In this document: in pieces, positions 26,693-35,309 of the stretch
Position numbering within the stretch: position 1 is the first letter of the stretch
Layout: each line of letters starts with the position of its first letter
Assembly (NCBI GenBank): GCA_900468625.1
Contig: UBUL01000008.1
Span: forward strand, 1 to 64,000
Source of the DNA: Hyphomicrobiales bacterium
GTDB lineage: Bacteria > Pseudomonadota > Alphaproteobacteria > Rhizobiales > Rhizobiaceae
DNA length: 64,000 nucleotides
Direction of reading: 5' to 3'
Notes under the pieces: generated by a model
Database searches by the model: none
What the model was told of the DNA's origin: nothing
The model's input: only the letters and a program-made list of their open reading frames with translations
Translations under genes and position numbers: made by a program

Positions 26693-27076
26693 ATGTTGAA
26701 ACATCTGCTGTCGGCTTTGCTTTTCCTGGCTCTATGCCGGCGCCCGCGGGCATCTGCATATTCTCAAGCTGACGCTCGCTCGCGGGGTAGATATCAAAAG
26801 TGCCGACCGTTATGGCGGCACGGCGCTTATTTCCGCCTCCGAGCGTGGTCGTGTCGAGGCCGTCATTCTCAGCGACAGCGGCTGCATCTTGTTCGGATCG
26901 CAAGGCTGTTGATAAATGCCGATGCAAACGTCAATCTCGCCGACAATGACGGCGTAACGCCGCTGCAGCATGCCCGCAGCCGCGGTTATGCGGGGATCGT
27001 GAAATTACCGGAGGAAGAAGGGCGACGTAATGCGGCGTTCCGATTTCCGACACATGCAATACGACTGGAAGGCTAA
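26693..27076 (+). pseudogene. Ankyrin-repeat protein, degraded
   Basis: The gene begins MLKHLLSALLFLAL, a signal peptide. After a lost segment, another frame (about 26745-26870) reads ARGVDIKSADRYGGTALISA and SERGRVEAVI. The original frame then returns with ARLLINADANVNLADNDGVT and PLQHARSRGYAGIVKL. These are ankyrin repeats of a periplasmic protein, now broken by frameshifts and deletions. The 127-codon open frame through the region is partly nonsense. Confidence 0.7.
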
Positions 27077-27117
27077 TGCTTAGCCTCCCGAAACGATGAG
27101 AATGAAGGGCTTAGACC

Positions 27118-27954
27118 ATGCAAAGAAACTATTATTCCTCCCTTGGCGGCCATCCGCCGCAGAGCGATCTGCTGACAGGCCGTGCCGTATTCACGCAGGC
27201 CTATGCGGTCATCCCGAAGGGAGTGATGCAGGACATCGTCACCAGCTATCTGCCCTTCTGGAATGATACGCGCTGCTGGGTCATCGCCCGGCCGCTTTCG
27301 GGCTTTGCCGAGACCTTTTCGCAATATGTCGTAGAAGTGGCTCCAGGCGGCGGCAGCGACAAGCCGGAGCAGGATCCCGAGGCCGAGGGCGTGCTCTTTG
27401 TTGTCGACGGCGAGATCGAATTGACGCTGCCTTCCGGCAATCATGTTCTCCAGCCGGGCGGCTATGCCTTCCTGCCGCCGGGCCTGAAATGGTCGCTGCA
27501 TAACCGCTCGGGCACACATTCCCGCTTTCACTGGATCCGCAAGGCTTACGAAGCGGTCGAAGGACTGGACCATCCGGAGCCGCTCATCTTGAACGAGAGG
27601 GACATTGCGCCGTCGGCCATGCCGGGCACGGAGGGTCGCTGGGCAACGACCCGCTTCGTCGATCCGTCAGACCTGCGGCACGACATGCATGTGACGATCG
27701 TCACCTTGCAGCCGGGCGCCGTCATTCCTTTTGCGGAAACCCATGTCATGGAGCATGGCCTCTATGTGCTGGAAGGCAAGGCTGTCTATCGCTTGAACCA
27801 GGATTGGGTCGAGGTGGAGGCCGGCGACTTCATGTGGCTGCGCGCCTTCTGCCCGCAGGCTTGTTATGCCGGAGGCCCAGGCCCGTTCCGCTATCTGCTC
27901 TACAAGGACGTCAATCGCCATATGGCGCTTCGTCCCTTCGGTTCGCGCCGTTGA
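27118..27954 (+). CDS. allE: (S)-ureidoglycine aminohydrolase, bicupin
   Basis: The 278-residue protein releases ammonia from ureidoglycine, giving ureidoglycolate in purine/allantoin breakdown. It has two cupin domains. The N-terminal one contains VVEVAPGGGSDKPEQDPEAEG. The C-terminal one, IVTLQPGAVIPFAETHVMEHG, provides the metal-binding Glu/His set, followed by VLEGKAVYRLN. The start MQRNYYSSLGGHPPQ is typical. No other allantoin gene lies in the window, so it may work with genes elsewhere. Confidence 0.88.
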   Translation: MQRNYYSSLGGHPPQSDLLTGRAVFTQAYAVIPKGVMQDIVTSYLPFWNDTRCWVIARPLSGFAETFSQYVVEVAPGGGSDKPEQDPEAEGVLFVVDGEIELTLPSGNHVLQPGGYAFLPPGLKWSLHNRSGTHSRFHWIRKAYEAVEGLDHPEPLILNERDIAPSAMPGTEGRWATTRFVDPSDLRHDMHVTIVTLQPGAVIPFAETHVMEHGLYVLEGKAVYRLNQDWVEVEAGDFMWLRAFCPQACYAGGPGPFRYLLYKDVNRHMALRPFGSRR

Positions 27955-28062
27955 GCTGACGGTTTTCTCGGGGAGCCCGCACCTGTTCGGCGCCGGGTTC
28001 TTCCCGCCGTGCGAGATGGCTGTCCACCGCTGCCCGCGAGCGTCACGACGCCAGCGATGCCT

Positions 28063-29793
28063 TCATTGACCTTTGCCGACAGGTTTTTGCTCATCGCCGC
28101 CGGCCGGTAACCCGATCTCGATCAGAGTGCGGCTGATTTTTTCGCTCGCTTCGAGATAGGTCGGACTGGCGTTAAGAGACGGCAGGACAATATTGACAGC
28201 CGTCGAGCCCGGCCTCAATTGCATTGCCGTCGCCAAAGTCTGTTTCGCTTCGGCGGGCCGCCCCAATCGTTGATAGGCGGCTGCCAGAAGCATGTGCGTG
28301 CGCCCCGTTCCCGGCGTAATCGCAATAGAGCGCTGCAGCCATCCCACGGCGTTTTCATTGCGGTTCAGGAGCAGATCTGCAAAACCTGCTCCCAGCAGCC
28401 ATGTCCAGCGCGAGACGTCCGGCGTATCGAAGCGGTCGGCCTGTTTAAATGTTGCAAGCCCATCCTCGAAGCGGCCCAGCTGAATTTGCGTCAAACCGAG
28501 ATGGAACAGCGCCATGCCATCCCACGGATTGAGGCTCAGCGCCCTTGCGCAGGCCACAAGGCTTTCTGCAAATTGGTTGGTGACCGTCAGAAAGCGGCAA
28601 TAGGTTCCGAGCACCGGAATGAAGTTTGGCCGGGCTTTCAAAGCATGTTCGAGCAGAGATCTTGCGTCGTTCTCCGCAGTCCGGCTTTCGGCGGGATCGT
28701 ACCAGGCAAGCTGAATTCCGCGCAGATGCAGCGCTGCCAAGGCAATTTGCAGATCGACATTATCCGGTTGTTCGGCAAGATATTTTTCCAGTATCGATCG
28801 AGCCGTCGCAAACCGCTCGTGCGTCGTCTGATTGATCGACGCGCTCGCCTGTTGTATCGCGACGTTGGCTGCGCCAGCCCGGGGGTCATTGTCCGTTTGG
28901 CCGGATTTGTTCAGGCGAATGGCGAGTTCATAGCCCGCTCCCGCAGCGAGACGGGACGCAAGGCGCTGCCGATCGGGTTCGCCGGCATCCAGTTTAACCT
29001 GGGCGGCGGATTCGATTGCCCCGCTGCTTGCATTGATAAAGCGGGTTCGAAAGATCCATGCTTGCGGGCTTCTTTGCAATTCTCCCTGCAGAAGGAAGCC
29101 GGCCCCGTTCGAGCGACTGGAAATGGGCTTGGCAGACGCCGCCGGCTCGCGTTCCTTGGGGACGATGAGGCGGATGCCATCGATCTTGGTAAGGCCATTG
29201 ATCATTTCAGCGGCAATGCTTTGCGCCAGAGCGGCGCTTTGGGCATCGCCGGCAGTATCGACAATCGGCAGGACTTCAATGACGGGCTGGCTTGTACCCG
29301 AGATATCGCCGAATCCCGGGGAAGACACGGCGAGACCGAAAACGACAGCGAGCATGCAGAAAAGAGCGGCTCCCCCGAGCGCCAAAGCCTTAGGCGAGCC
29401 CGACCGATGTCGCCGTACGACAGGATAAGTTGCCGGCGCATCGGTAATCGGCGTATCGCTCGCCGGCGATTGCGGATTCGCACTTTCCTGTTTCGTGGAC
29501 ACCTCCGCGGTCAACACATAACCACGGCCCGACACAAGCTTGATCATGTGCCGTTGAGTGTCACCCAATGCCGAACGTATCTCGCGGATACACTGAAAAA
29601 GGCTGTCTTCCCCGACATGAATACCGGGCCACACAGCTTCCATCAATTCCCGCTTGGTGACAGCGCGCCTATTGTTCGCGACGAGGAATTTCAGCAGTTC
29701 AAAGGCTTTGGGGCGCAGCTTGATTGCGGAGCCGTCGGGTCCGTGAAGCGCGGCACGATCCGGATCGAGGACGAACCCAGCGAAACAAAACAC
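28063..29793 (-). CDS. CadC-like winged-helix regulator with TPR sensor region
   Basis: The product is 576 residues from a GTG at 29793 with GGGAG just upstream; the frame is open to 29931. An OmpR/CadC-type winged helix fills residues 1-100: IKLRPKAFELLKFLVANN, then KRELMEAVWPGIHVGEDSL and KLVSGRGYVL. One membrane span follows (ALALGGAALFCMLAVVFGLA). A large C-terminal part has tetratricopeptide-like repeats (SRTAENDARSLLEHALKARP ... ALSLNPWDGMALFHLGLTQ). Such proteins are membrane-tethered regulators. The neighbouring divergent gene is the natural target. Confidence 0.8.
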   Translation of the reverse strand: MFCFAGFVLDPDRAALHGPDGSAIKLRPKAFELLKFLVANNRRAVTKRELMEAVWPGIHVGEDSLFQCIREIRSALGDTQRHMIKLVSGRGYVLTAEVSTKQESANPQSPASDTPITDAPATYPVVRRHRSGSPKALALGGAALFCMLAVVFGLAVSSPGFGDISGTSQPVIEVLPIVDTAGDAQSAALAQSIAAEMINGLTKIDGIRLIVPKEREPAASAKPISSRSNGAGFLLQGELQRSPQAWIFRTRFINASSGAIESAAQVKLDAGEPDRQRLASRLAAGAGYELAIRLNKSGQTDNDPRAGAANVAIQQASASINQTTHERFATARSILEKYLAEQPDNVDLQIALAALHLRGIQLAWYDPAESRTAENDARSLLEHALKARPNFIPVLGTYCRFLTVTNQFAESLVACARALSLNPWDGMALFHLGLTQIQLGRFEDGLATFKQADRFDTPDVSRWTWLLGAGFADLLLNRNENAVGWLQRSIAITPGTGRTHMLLAAAYQRLGRPAEAKQTLATAMQLRPGSTAVNIVLPSLNASPTYLEASEKISRTLIEIGLPAGGDEQKPVGKGQ

Positions 29794-30234
29794 CTGCTCC
29801 CAACGATCTCCAACTGAAGTATCGAAAATACAGTCAGTATAAAGAGAGCTTAGCGTGGCAGTCAACGAGCCGATATCGACCCAGCAGAAACAAATTGTCA
29901 CTTGCCTGAGTGGTGTAACGGCTTCGACCACAACTGATTAAATGCAGTTTTAACCGCCGAAATCGATGATTTCAGAAAAATATCAGAAAATCTCAGAATT
30001 TTACCGACGCTTTCTCAGGACGCCTTTACGTCGTTCCAACTACTATTGGGCGATATTTAAGAAATTTCGGCAGCGGAGCCGATACTCGGGATCGAGAGAA
30101 AAGGAAACGGAGCATTCCTTCGGTTGCCTGCCGCTTTTTTCTCGAACCGGACATTCGCGGCATCCGCGGCGGTTCCGGAGTGGGTATCAATGCCTTGGAC
30201 ATCGCTCAGGCGACAACGGTGAAAGAATGGGTTT
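29794..30234. promoter_or_regulatory. Divergent promoter region between regulator and unknown HTH gene
   Basis: No gene is present. Three TCAGAA units at 29972, 29983 and 29993 lie 11 and 10 bases apart, on one face of the helix, inside an AT-rich tract. They are a plausible binding array for one of the two flanking DNA-binding proteins. Confidence 0.4.
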
Positions 30235-31200
30235 ATGGGAAAAGTGCTTGATTTCCCCGTACATCGATCAGCGCATCCTGCGCGCGCAATCTGCACCCGG
30301 CCTGCCGGCAAGACCGGTGAACTGATCGAAGCGAAGGAATTTTCCAGCGCCGTCTTCTTATTGGCACAAAGCTTCGTTGCCGTTTACGAATCCTTGCCTC
30401 GGGCGGCTGTGCTTTTTGCCACCCAGCAGCGCTGGCTCCTGTGCCATGCCGCATTGAGCGACTATTTTAGAGCTGTCCGCAGGGTCGGAGCAGGATTGAC
30501 CAGACGCGGTCTTGGAAATCTCACTCAGCACTACGGGATCGCCAGCCGCAACACGGCCTACGCATTTTTCGATGAAGCGCTGCAATATAATTTCATTCGT
30601 CCGGTCGCAGGCTCGAGAGGTGGCCCTTCGGATCAGGTCGGACCTACGCAATTGATGCTGTCGATGCTGATCCATTGGTACAACCTGCATTTTCAAGCGC
30701 TCGACCTTATCGATGGAGGCGGCAGAGCGGCTCGGTTCCTGGTAGAGCCGGAGCGCATGCTGATACTCATCGAGCCGCTTGCGGCGCATGCGCTGTTATC
30801 GTGTCGGGAGGTGCGCAGTCCTGGGCCGCTTCATGCCATTTTTGCCTTCGCCGAAGCGGGAAGATTTCTGGTGGATCGCCTGATCGCCGGAATCGATCCG
30901 GAAGATCTGGGGAGACAGGATCGGCTCCTGACGAATGTCAGCTCGATTTCCCATCTGGTCCAATCGTTCGGCCTGTCGCAAGCCTATGTCCGCCGCAAGC
31001 TTTCAGCAGCTGAATCGATCGGCGGCGTCGGCTGGAGCGGCCGGCGGGGACGCTCACAAATCTGGATCTCGCGCGGCTTCTACGAGGGATATGCGCGCGC
31101 CCATGCCCGCCAGCTGTGCATCCTGGATGACGCTTTCGCAGAAGCTTCGTCGGTTTTGGCGTCCTCCCCGGTAAAGTCGGCGGCCATCTTCGATAGCTGA
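30235..31200 (+). CDS. Unrecognised protein with predicted HTH segment
   Basis: A 321-residue soluble, mostly helical protein of unknown family. Residues about 85-115 (GLGNLTQHYGIASRNTAYAF) and about 240-262 (SHLVQSFGLSQAYVRRKLSA) both look like helix-turn-helix segments. The second is followed by a basic wing-like GWSGRRGRSQIWISRGF. It is probably a transcription factor, possibly with two DNA-binding parts. It is divergent from the CadC-like regulator. No enzyme motif was found. Confidence 0.55.
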   Translation: MGKVLDFPVHRSAHPARAICTRPAGKTGELIEAKEFSSAVFLLAQSFVAVYESLPRAAVLFATQQRWLLCHAALSDYFRAVRRVGAGLTRRGLGNLTQHYGIASRNTAYAFFDEALQYNFIRPVAGSRGGPSDQVGPTQLMLSMLIHWYNLHFQALDLIDGGGRAARFLVEPERMLILIEPLAAHALLSCREVRSPGPLHAIFAFAEAGRFLVDRLIAGIDPEDLGRQDRLLTNVSSISHLVQSFGLSQAYVRRKLSAAESIGGVGWSGRRGRSQIWISRGFYEGYARAHARQLCILDDAFAEASSVLASSPVKSAAIFDS

Positions 31201-31454
31201 GGTCGTTATACGACGATCCCGATGCAAATGAGGGCAATTTGCAGCTCATTGAATGAAGAACCCGGTCAAAGCGGTGTTTGCGAACGAACACCAGCCATGT
31301 TCTTGATGGCGAGGCTCAATTCTTCAATACACTCCACCATTGCGGATGCATCCAGGGACCTTTTCCCTTGAGTGGATTTTTACTCATTCGCGTAGAGGAT
31401 ATTAAGGAAGTCACCGCTAATGGGACGGGGTGCCCTTGATCCTGCGGTTTTGCC

Positions 31455-32207
31455 ATGCGTGTCGTTCTGCTCAAAGCCATTTTGACCGGCTTTTTATCTC
31501 TCGCGGCTTCCCTGGCGATTTGTTTCAGTATCGTTCCCTTGTTCGGCGGCCAAGTCGATGGCCTGGGCTTGATGATGGCAATTATCTGTCCGCTAACGAT
31601 CGCCATTCCGACTTCTTCCTTCCATTTTCATCAGTCGGAAAAGCTGCGAAGGGCTGAAACTGCGGCGGCCGACGCGCTTCTGCGGCTTGCCAAGGCCTAC
31701 GAGGAACTGCGGCTGCAATCACGGCTCGACGGGCTCACGAATGTTTTCAATCGGCAGGCATTCCAAGAGGATCTGGCCGGCTTCAGCAAAGCGGGCATAT
31801 CGGGAGGGCTGCTGTTCCTCGATCTGGATCATTTCAAGTCGATCAACGATCGTTACGGCCATGCGACGGGCGACGAGGTCCTGCGGAAAACAGGCCAGAT
31901 ATTGAACGCCCACTGTCGTCCAAGCGACATGGCCGGCCGTTTGGGAGGCGAGGAGTTCGTACTATTCTTCGGCAACCTGGCTGCGGAAGACATGTTCGAA
32001 CGCTGCGAGGAAATCAGGCTCGCGATAGCGCAGCTGGACGTCCGTGCGCCTTCCGGGGCGATCGTGCGCGTTTCCACAAGCATCGGCGCGGTCTATTGCG
32101 AGGGGGGATTTGACGCCGAAGACTGCCTGAATGCTGCGGACAGCAATCTTTATGCAGCAAAGTCAAACGGCAGAAATACTGTCGCGTTAGCCGGGTCCAA
32201 TGCATGA
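31455..32207 (+). CDS. Diguanylate cyclase (GGDEF), membrane bound
   Basis: The 250-residue protein has two N-terminal spans (about residues 7-28 and 37-55), then a coiled linker. The GGDEF domain has DGLTNVFNRQAF, FLDLDHFKSINDRYGH, and active-site GGEEF at about residue 165. No RxxD inhibitory site precedes the GGEEF (the local sequence is MAGRLGGEEF), so product inhibition may be weak. It would make cyclic di-GMP from two GTP. No periplasmic sensor domain is present. Confidence 0.88.
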   Translation: MRVVLLKAILTGFLSLAASLAICFSIVPLFGGQVDGLGLMMAIICPLTIAIPTSSFHFHQSEKLRRAETAAADALLRLAKAYEELRLQSRLDGLTNVFNRQAFQEDLAGFSKAGISGGLLFLDLDHFKSINDRYGHATGDEVLRKTGQILNAHCRPSDMAGRLGGEEFVLFFGNLAAEDMFERCEEIRLAIAQLDVRAPSGAIVRVSTSIGAVYCEGGFDAEDCLNAADSNLYAAKSNGRNTVALAGSNA

Positions 32208-32337
32208 CGATGCTCTCGGCAGGGCAATCGCATACGGGCGGATCAGCACCGGAAGCCCTCCTTGCCGCCGGGGAGGGGGCCTGATGTTCGCAACTGCATT
32301 TCCGCATCAGCCAAGCAACGCCTGGCTTGCCAGACCC

Positions 32338-33132
32338 TCAGCCGTGAGAAGCCGCTGCAATTGCCTCGCTTCTGATCTCTTCCGTCAGTTTCAGCCGCAG
32401 CGTTGAAAATTCAGGGCTTGCCTTGACCGTATAGTGGCGCGGATGAGGCAGATTAACCGGTGTGATCGACTTGATGCGGCCGGGGCGCGCCGTCATCGTC
32501 ACCACACGCGATGCCATGAATACGGCCTCCTCGATGTCGTGTGTCACGAAGACCACTGTCTTGTGCTCGCGTTCCCATATACCAAGCAGCAATTCCTGCA
32601 TCAGCCCGCGCGTCTGGTTGTCGAGCGCGCCGAACGGTTCATCGAGCAGGAGGATTTTCGGATCGTTGGCAAGCGCGCGGGCAATTGCCGTCCGCTGCTG
32701 CATCCCGCCCGACAATTGCTTCGGCCAATGATCCTCGAAGCCGCGTAGCCCAACCTTGTCCATATAGCTCGCGACGATGTCATTCCTGTCTTTTTCGGAA
32801 ACGCCGCGTTCGCGCAGGCCGAAGCCAACATTCTCCCGTATCGTCAGCCACGGGAAGAGCGTGTAGGACTGGAACACCATGCCGCGATCGGCACTGGGGC
32901 CGGTCACGTCCTTGCCATCCAGCGTGACCGTGCCGCTTGTCGGCCGGTCGAGACCGGCGATGATCCGCAGAAGGGTGGACTTGCCGCAACCCGATGGCCC
33001 GAGGATGGTGACGAAGTCGTTGCGGGGAATGTCGAGCGTCGTCGGCTGCAAGGCGAGCGTCGGCGCGCCGCCCCGGACACCGGGAAAGGTGCGGCTGACA
33101 TCCCTGATGCGAAGTTCTCCGGGAACGCTCAT
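32338..33132 (-). CDS. ABC importer ATP-binding protein, nitrate/sulfonate/taurine type
   Basis: The product is 264 residues from the ATG at 33132, overlapping the permease stop by 4 bases. Walker A is GPSGCGKST, Q-loop VFQSYTLFPW, signature LSGGMQQRTAIARA, Walker B ILLLDEPFGALD, and H-loop VFVTHDIEEA. The C-terminal LPHPRHYTVKASPEF is usual for the SsuB/TauB/NrtD group. Confidence 0.92.
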   Translation of the reverse strand: MSVPGELRIRDVSRTFPGVRGGAPTLALQPTTLDIPRNDFVTILGPSGCGKSTLLRIIAGLDRPTSGTVTLDGKDVTGPSADRGMVFQSYTLFPWLTIRENVGFGLRERGVSEKDRNDIVASYMDKVGLRGFEDHWPKQLSGGMQQRTAIARALANDPKILLLDEPFGALDNQTRGLMQELLLGIWEREHKTVVFVTHDIEEAVFMASRVVTMTARPGRIKSITPVNLPHPRHYTVKASPEFSTLRLKLTEEIRSEAIAAASHG

Positions 33133-33953
33133 GCAAACCTCCATGCGAACAGCCTTCGGTTCATGAGCTTGAAAGCGAAGTCGGAGACGAGGCCGATCAG
33201 GCCGATGACGATGATGCCGAAGATGATCTGGCCGGTGGCAAGCAGCGCCTGGCTGTTGATGATCATATAGCCGATGCCCGAGGACGCACCGATGAGTTCG
33301 GCGACGATGACGTAGGTCCAGGCCCAGCCCAGAACGAGCCGCAGTGTTTCGCCGATGTCGGGAGCCGCCGCCGGGATCAAAACGCGCCGCACGACGCCGC
33401 GGTCGGAAGCGCCAAGCGTATAGGCCGCTTCCACCAGATCCCGCCGCGTGCCGGCCACCGAGACCGCGACCATCAGAATGATCTGGAACACCGCGCCGAT
33501 AAAGATGACGAGCAGTTTCTGTGTTTCTCCGATGCCGGCCCACAGGATGAGCAGCGGCACGAAGGCCGATGCCGGCAAATAGCGGGCAAAGGAGACGAAG
33601 GGCTCGAGAAGTGCCTCGATCGGCTTGTAAGCCCCCATGAGGATGCCGAGCGGCACGGCAATCAGCGCCGACAGGACGAAGCCGCCGAGCACGCGCCAGA
33701 TCGTCATGCCGATATCGAAGAGAAAGCCTTGATTGACGAGAAGATCATAGCCGTCCTTTACCATGGTAATGGGATCGGCAAGGAAGGTTTTCGAGACGAA
33801 GCCGCCAAGGGTCAGGCAGCCCCAGCCAGCGAAGAAAAGAATGAAGAAAAGCAAGCCGTAGACCAGCCGGCTGCCGGGACTGATGGGTTCGAGCGGGCGC
33901 ATTTTATCTCTTGTCGTGGAAAAGGCGTGCCGAACGCTCGACACGCCCATCAA
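33129..33953 (-). CDS. ABC importer permease, nitrate/sulfonate/taurine type
   Basis: The 274-residue protein has six hydrophobic segments. The coupling motif near EAAYTLGASDRGVVRRVLIPAA (split EAAYTLGASDRGV, then RRVLIPAAAPDI) is the EAA loop of the SsuC/TauC group. A start at the ATG 33902 (MRPLEP) is also possible. It lies between the binding-protein gene (12 bp upstream) and the ATPase gene. Confidence 0.9.
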   Translation of the reverse strand: MMGVSSVRHAFSTTRDKMRPLEPISPGSRLVYGLLFFILFFAGWGCLTLGGFVSKTFLADPITMVKDGYDLLVNQGFLFDIGMTIWRVLGGFVLSALIAVPLGILMGAYKPIEALLEPFVSFARYLPASAFVPLLILWAGIGETQKLLVIFIGAVFQIILMVAVSVAGTRRDLVEAAYTLGASDRGVVRRVLIPAAAPDIGETLRLVLGWAWTYVIVAELIGASSGIGYMIINSQALLATGQIIFGIIVIGLIGLVSDFAFKLMNRRLFAWRFA

Positions 33954-33965
33954 TAGGTCGCGGCC

Positions 33966-34910
33966 TTATTCGATGAAGGACGGATCGGCCAGTTTTGAAA
34001 GGTCCGGTTTCTGCTTGATGACGCCGGCGTCGAGCAGAATCTGGGCGGCTTCTTCGTTGAAGCTCTTGAAGGTCGTTGCGAAGAACGTTTTCGCAGCAGC
34101 CTTGTCCTGCCATTCCAGATAGGCTGCCGACTCGCCGAATTCCTTGCCGGACTGCTTCACATCCTTGCCCATGATCTCGAAGGATTTGTCCTTGTCGGAT
34201 TTGATCATTTCAAGCGCATCGTAATAGCTTGCGGCCAATGCCTTGGCGGCATCGGGATGATCTTTCAGGAAGGCCGTCGTGCAGCCGAAGGTATCCATCA
34301 CGGCCGGATAGTCGATCGTCGTGGCGATGATCTTGCCCTTGTCCGGCGCCGCCCGCACGGCGGACAGATAAGGCTCATAGGTCACGGCCGCGTCGTTTTG
34401 CCCCGCAAGCAGCGCCTGGGCGGCCGGACCCGGCTCCATGTTGACGACCTTGACGTCCTTCATGGTCATGCCGTTCTTGGCAAGGATATAGGCAAGCAGG
34501 AAATACGGCGACGTGCCCGGCGCCGATGCCGCAACCGCCTTGCCTTTCAGGTCGGCCACTTTTTCGATTCCCGGCTTGGCGGCAATGCCGTCGGCGCCGT
34601 GCGAGACGTCGAGCTGGAATATTTGCGTCGTCGCCACACCGGCGGCATTCCAAACGATCCATGTTTCCACCGTCGTTGCCGCGCACTGGATATCGCCGGA
34701 GGCGAGAGCCAGATGGCGGCTTGCCTGCGGCACCTTCGCCACGGTGACGTCAAGCCCGTGTTTCTTGAAGATGCCGGCCTCCTTGGCAAGGGTCAGCGGC
34801 GCAAAGCCGGTCCAGCCGGAAATTCCGATCGAAACCTTGGTGTCGGCGGCTTGCGCATGGCTGAAGCCGGCCAGGGCCGCGAAGGCGGCGAGAAACAATG
34901 CCTTTTTCAT
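33966..34910 (-). CDS. ABC importer substrate-binding protein (NMT1/SsuA-like)
   Basis: The product is 314 residues from the ATG at 34910, with a Sec signal peptide MKKALFLAAFAALAGFSHAQA. The mature part has the family pattern ISGWTGFAPLTLAKEAGIF, TVETWIVW, KGKAVAASAPGTSPYFLL and NDAAVTYEPYLS. It is the first gene of a three-gene importer. Homologues bind sulfonates, taurine, nitrate or pyrimidine precursors, so the ligand cannot be named. AGGGA lies upstream of the start. Confidence 0.9.
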   Translation of the reverse strand: MKKALFLAAFAALAGFSHAQAADTKVSIGISGWTGFAPLTLAKEAGIFKKHGLDVTVAKVPQASRHLALASGDIQCAATTVETWIVWNAAGVATTQIFQLDVSHGADGIAAKPGIEKVADLKGKAVAASAPGTSPYFLLAYILAKNGMTMKDVKVVNMEPGPAAQALLAGQNDAAVTYEPYLSAVRAAPDKGKIIATTIDYPAVMDTFGCTTAFLKDHPDAAKALAASYYDALEMIKSDKDKSFEIMGKDVKQSGKEFGESAAYLEWQDKAAAKTFFATTFKSFNEEAAQILLDAGVIKQKPDLSKLADPSFIE

Positions 34911-35150
34911 AATATGAAGTTCCCTGCTCGTTGTGGAGGCAGTTGATGCTACTGCCGTTTTTATCGGCAGCATATTGCGCAAGCGACTTTTCTTTGTCTA
35001 GACACAATAACTTACGTTGCCGTGCAATCGAATTGAATTCGAGCAAGCGAAGGTCTCGCATTTCAAGAAGGTCTCGCATTTCAAAAAGTGCCTCACGAGG
35101 TGATCGCCTTGCTTACGAAATTGTAAGGATATCACCGCGTTCAGGACATA
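34911..35150. other. Upstream region of the importer operon with a tandem repeat
   Basis: Two perfect tandem 18-bp copies (GAAGGTCTCGCATTTCAA) sit at 35049-35066 and 35067-35084, roughly 140 bp upstream of the binding-protein start. No gene is present. Confidence 0.5.
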
Positions 35151-35309
35151 ATGGTCTGGCATGACCAGAAAACCTTCGATGTCCCGCACCTTGTCCTGGA
35201 GACGGCCTTTATGGATGCAAGGGACCGGCAAGGGACGGCGACCTTGCTCCGCGCGGTCATCGGGCGGCGGCAGTTTGAATCTATCGTAGTGACGAGAATG
35301 ATTTCATGA
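35151..35309 (+). CDS. Possible small coupled ORF before the phosphatase homologue
   Basis: A 52-residue frame (MVWHDQKTFDVPHLVLETAF, then a basic/hydrophobic tail) starts at ATG 35151 after AGGAC. It ends in a TGA that overlaps the ATG of the next gene (ATGA, 35306-35309), the arrangement used for coupled translation. No family was recognised. It may be only a chance frame. Confidence 0.3.
   Translation: MVWHDQKTFDVPHLVLETAFMDARDRQGTATLLRAVIGRRQFESIVVTRMIS

Noticed and set aside
28219..29817. 532-codon open frame antisense to the CadC-like regulator
   Set aside because: The minus-strand gene has clear winged-helix and TPR motifs, whereas the plus frame has none.
35049..35084. Tandem 18-bp copies as the start of a CRISPR array
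   Set aside because: There are only two copies, directly adjacent with no spacer, and no cas genes occur in the window.
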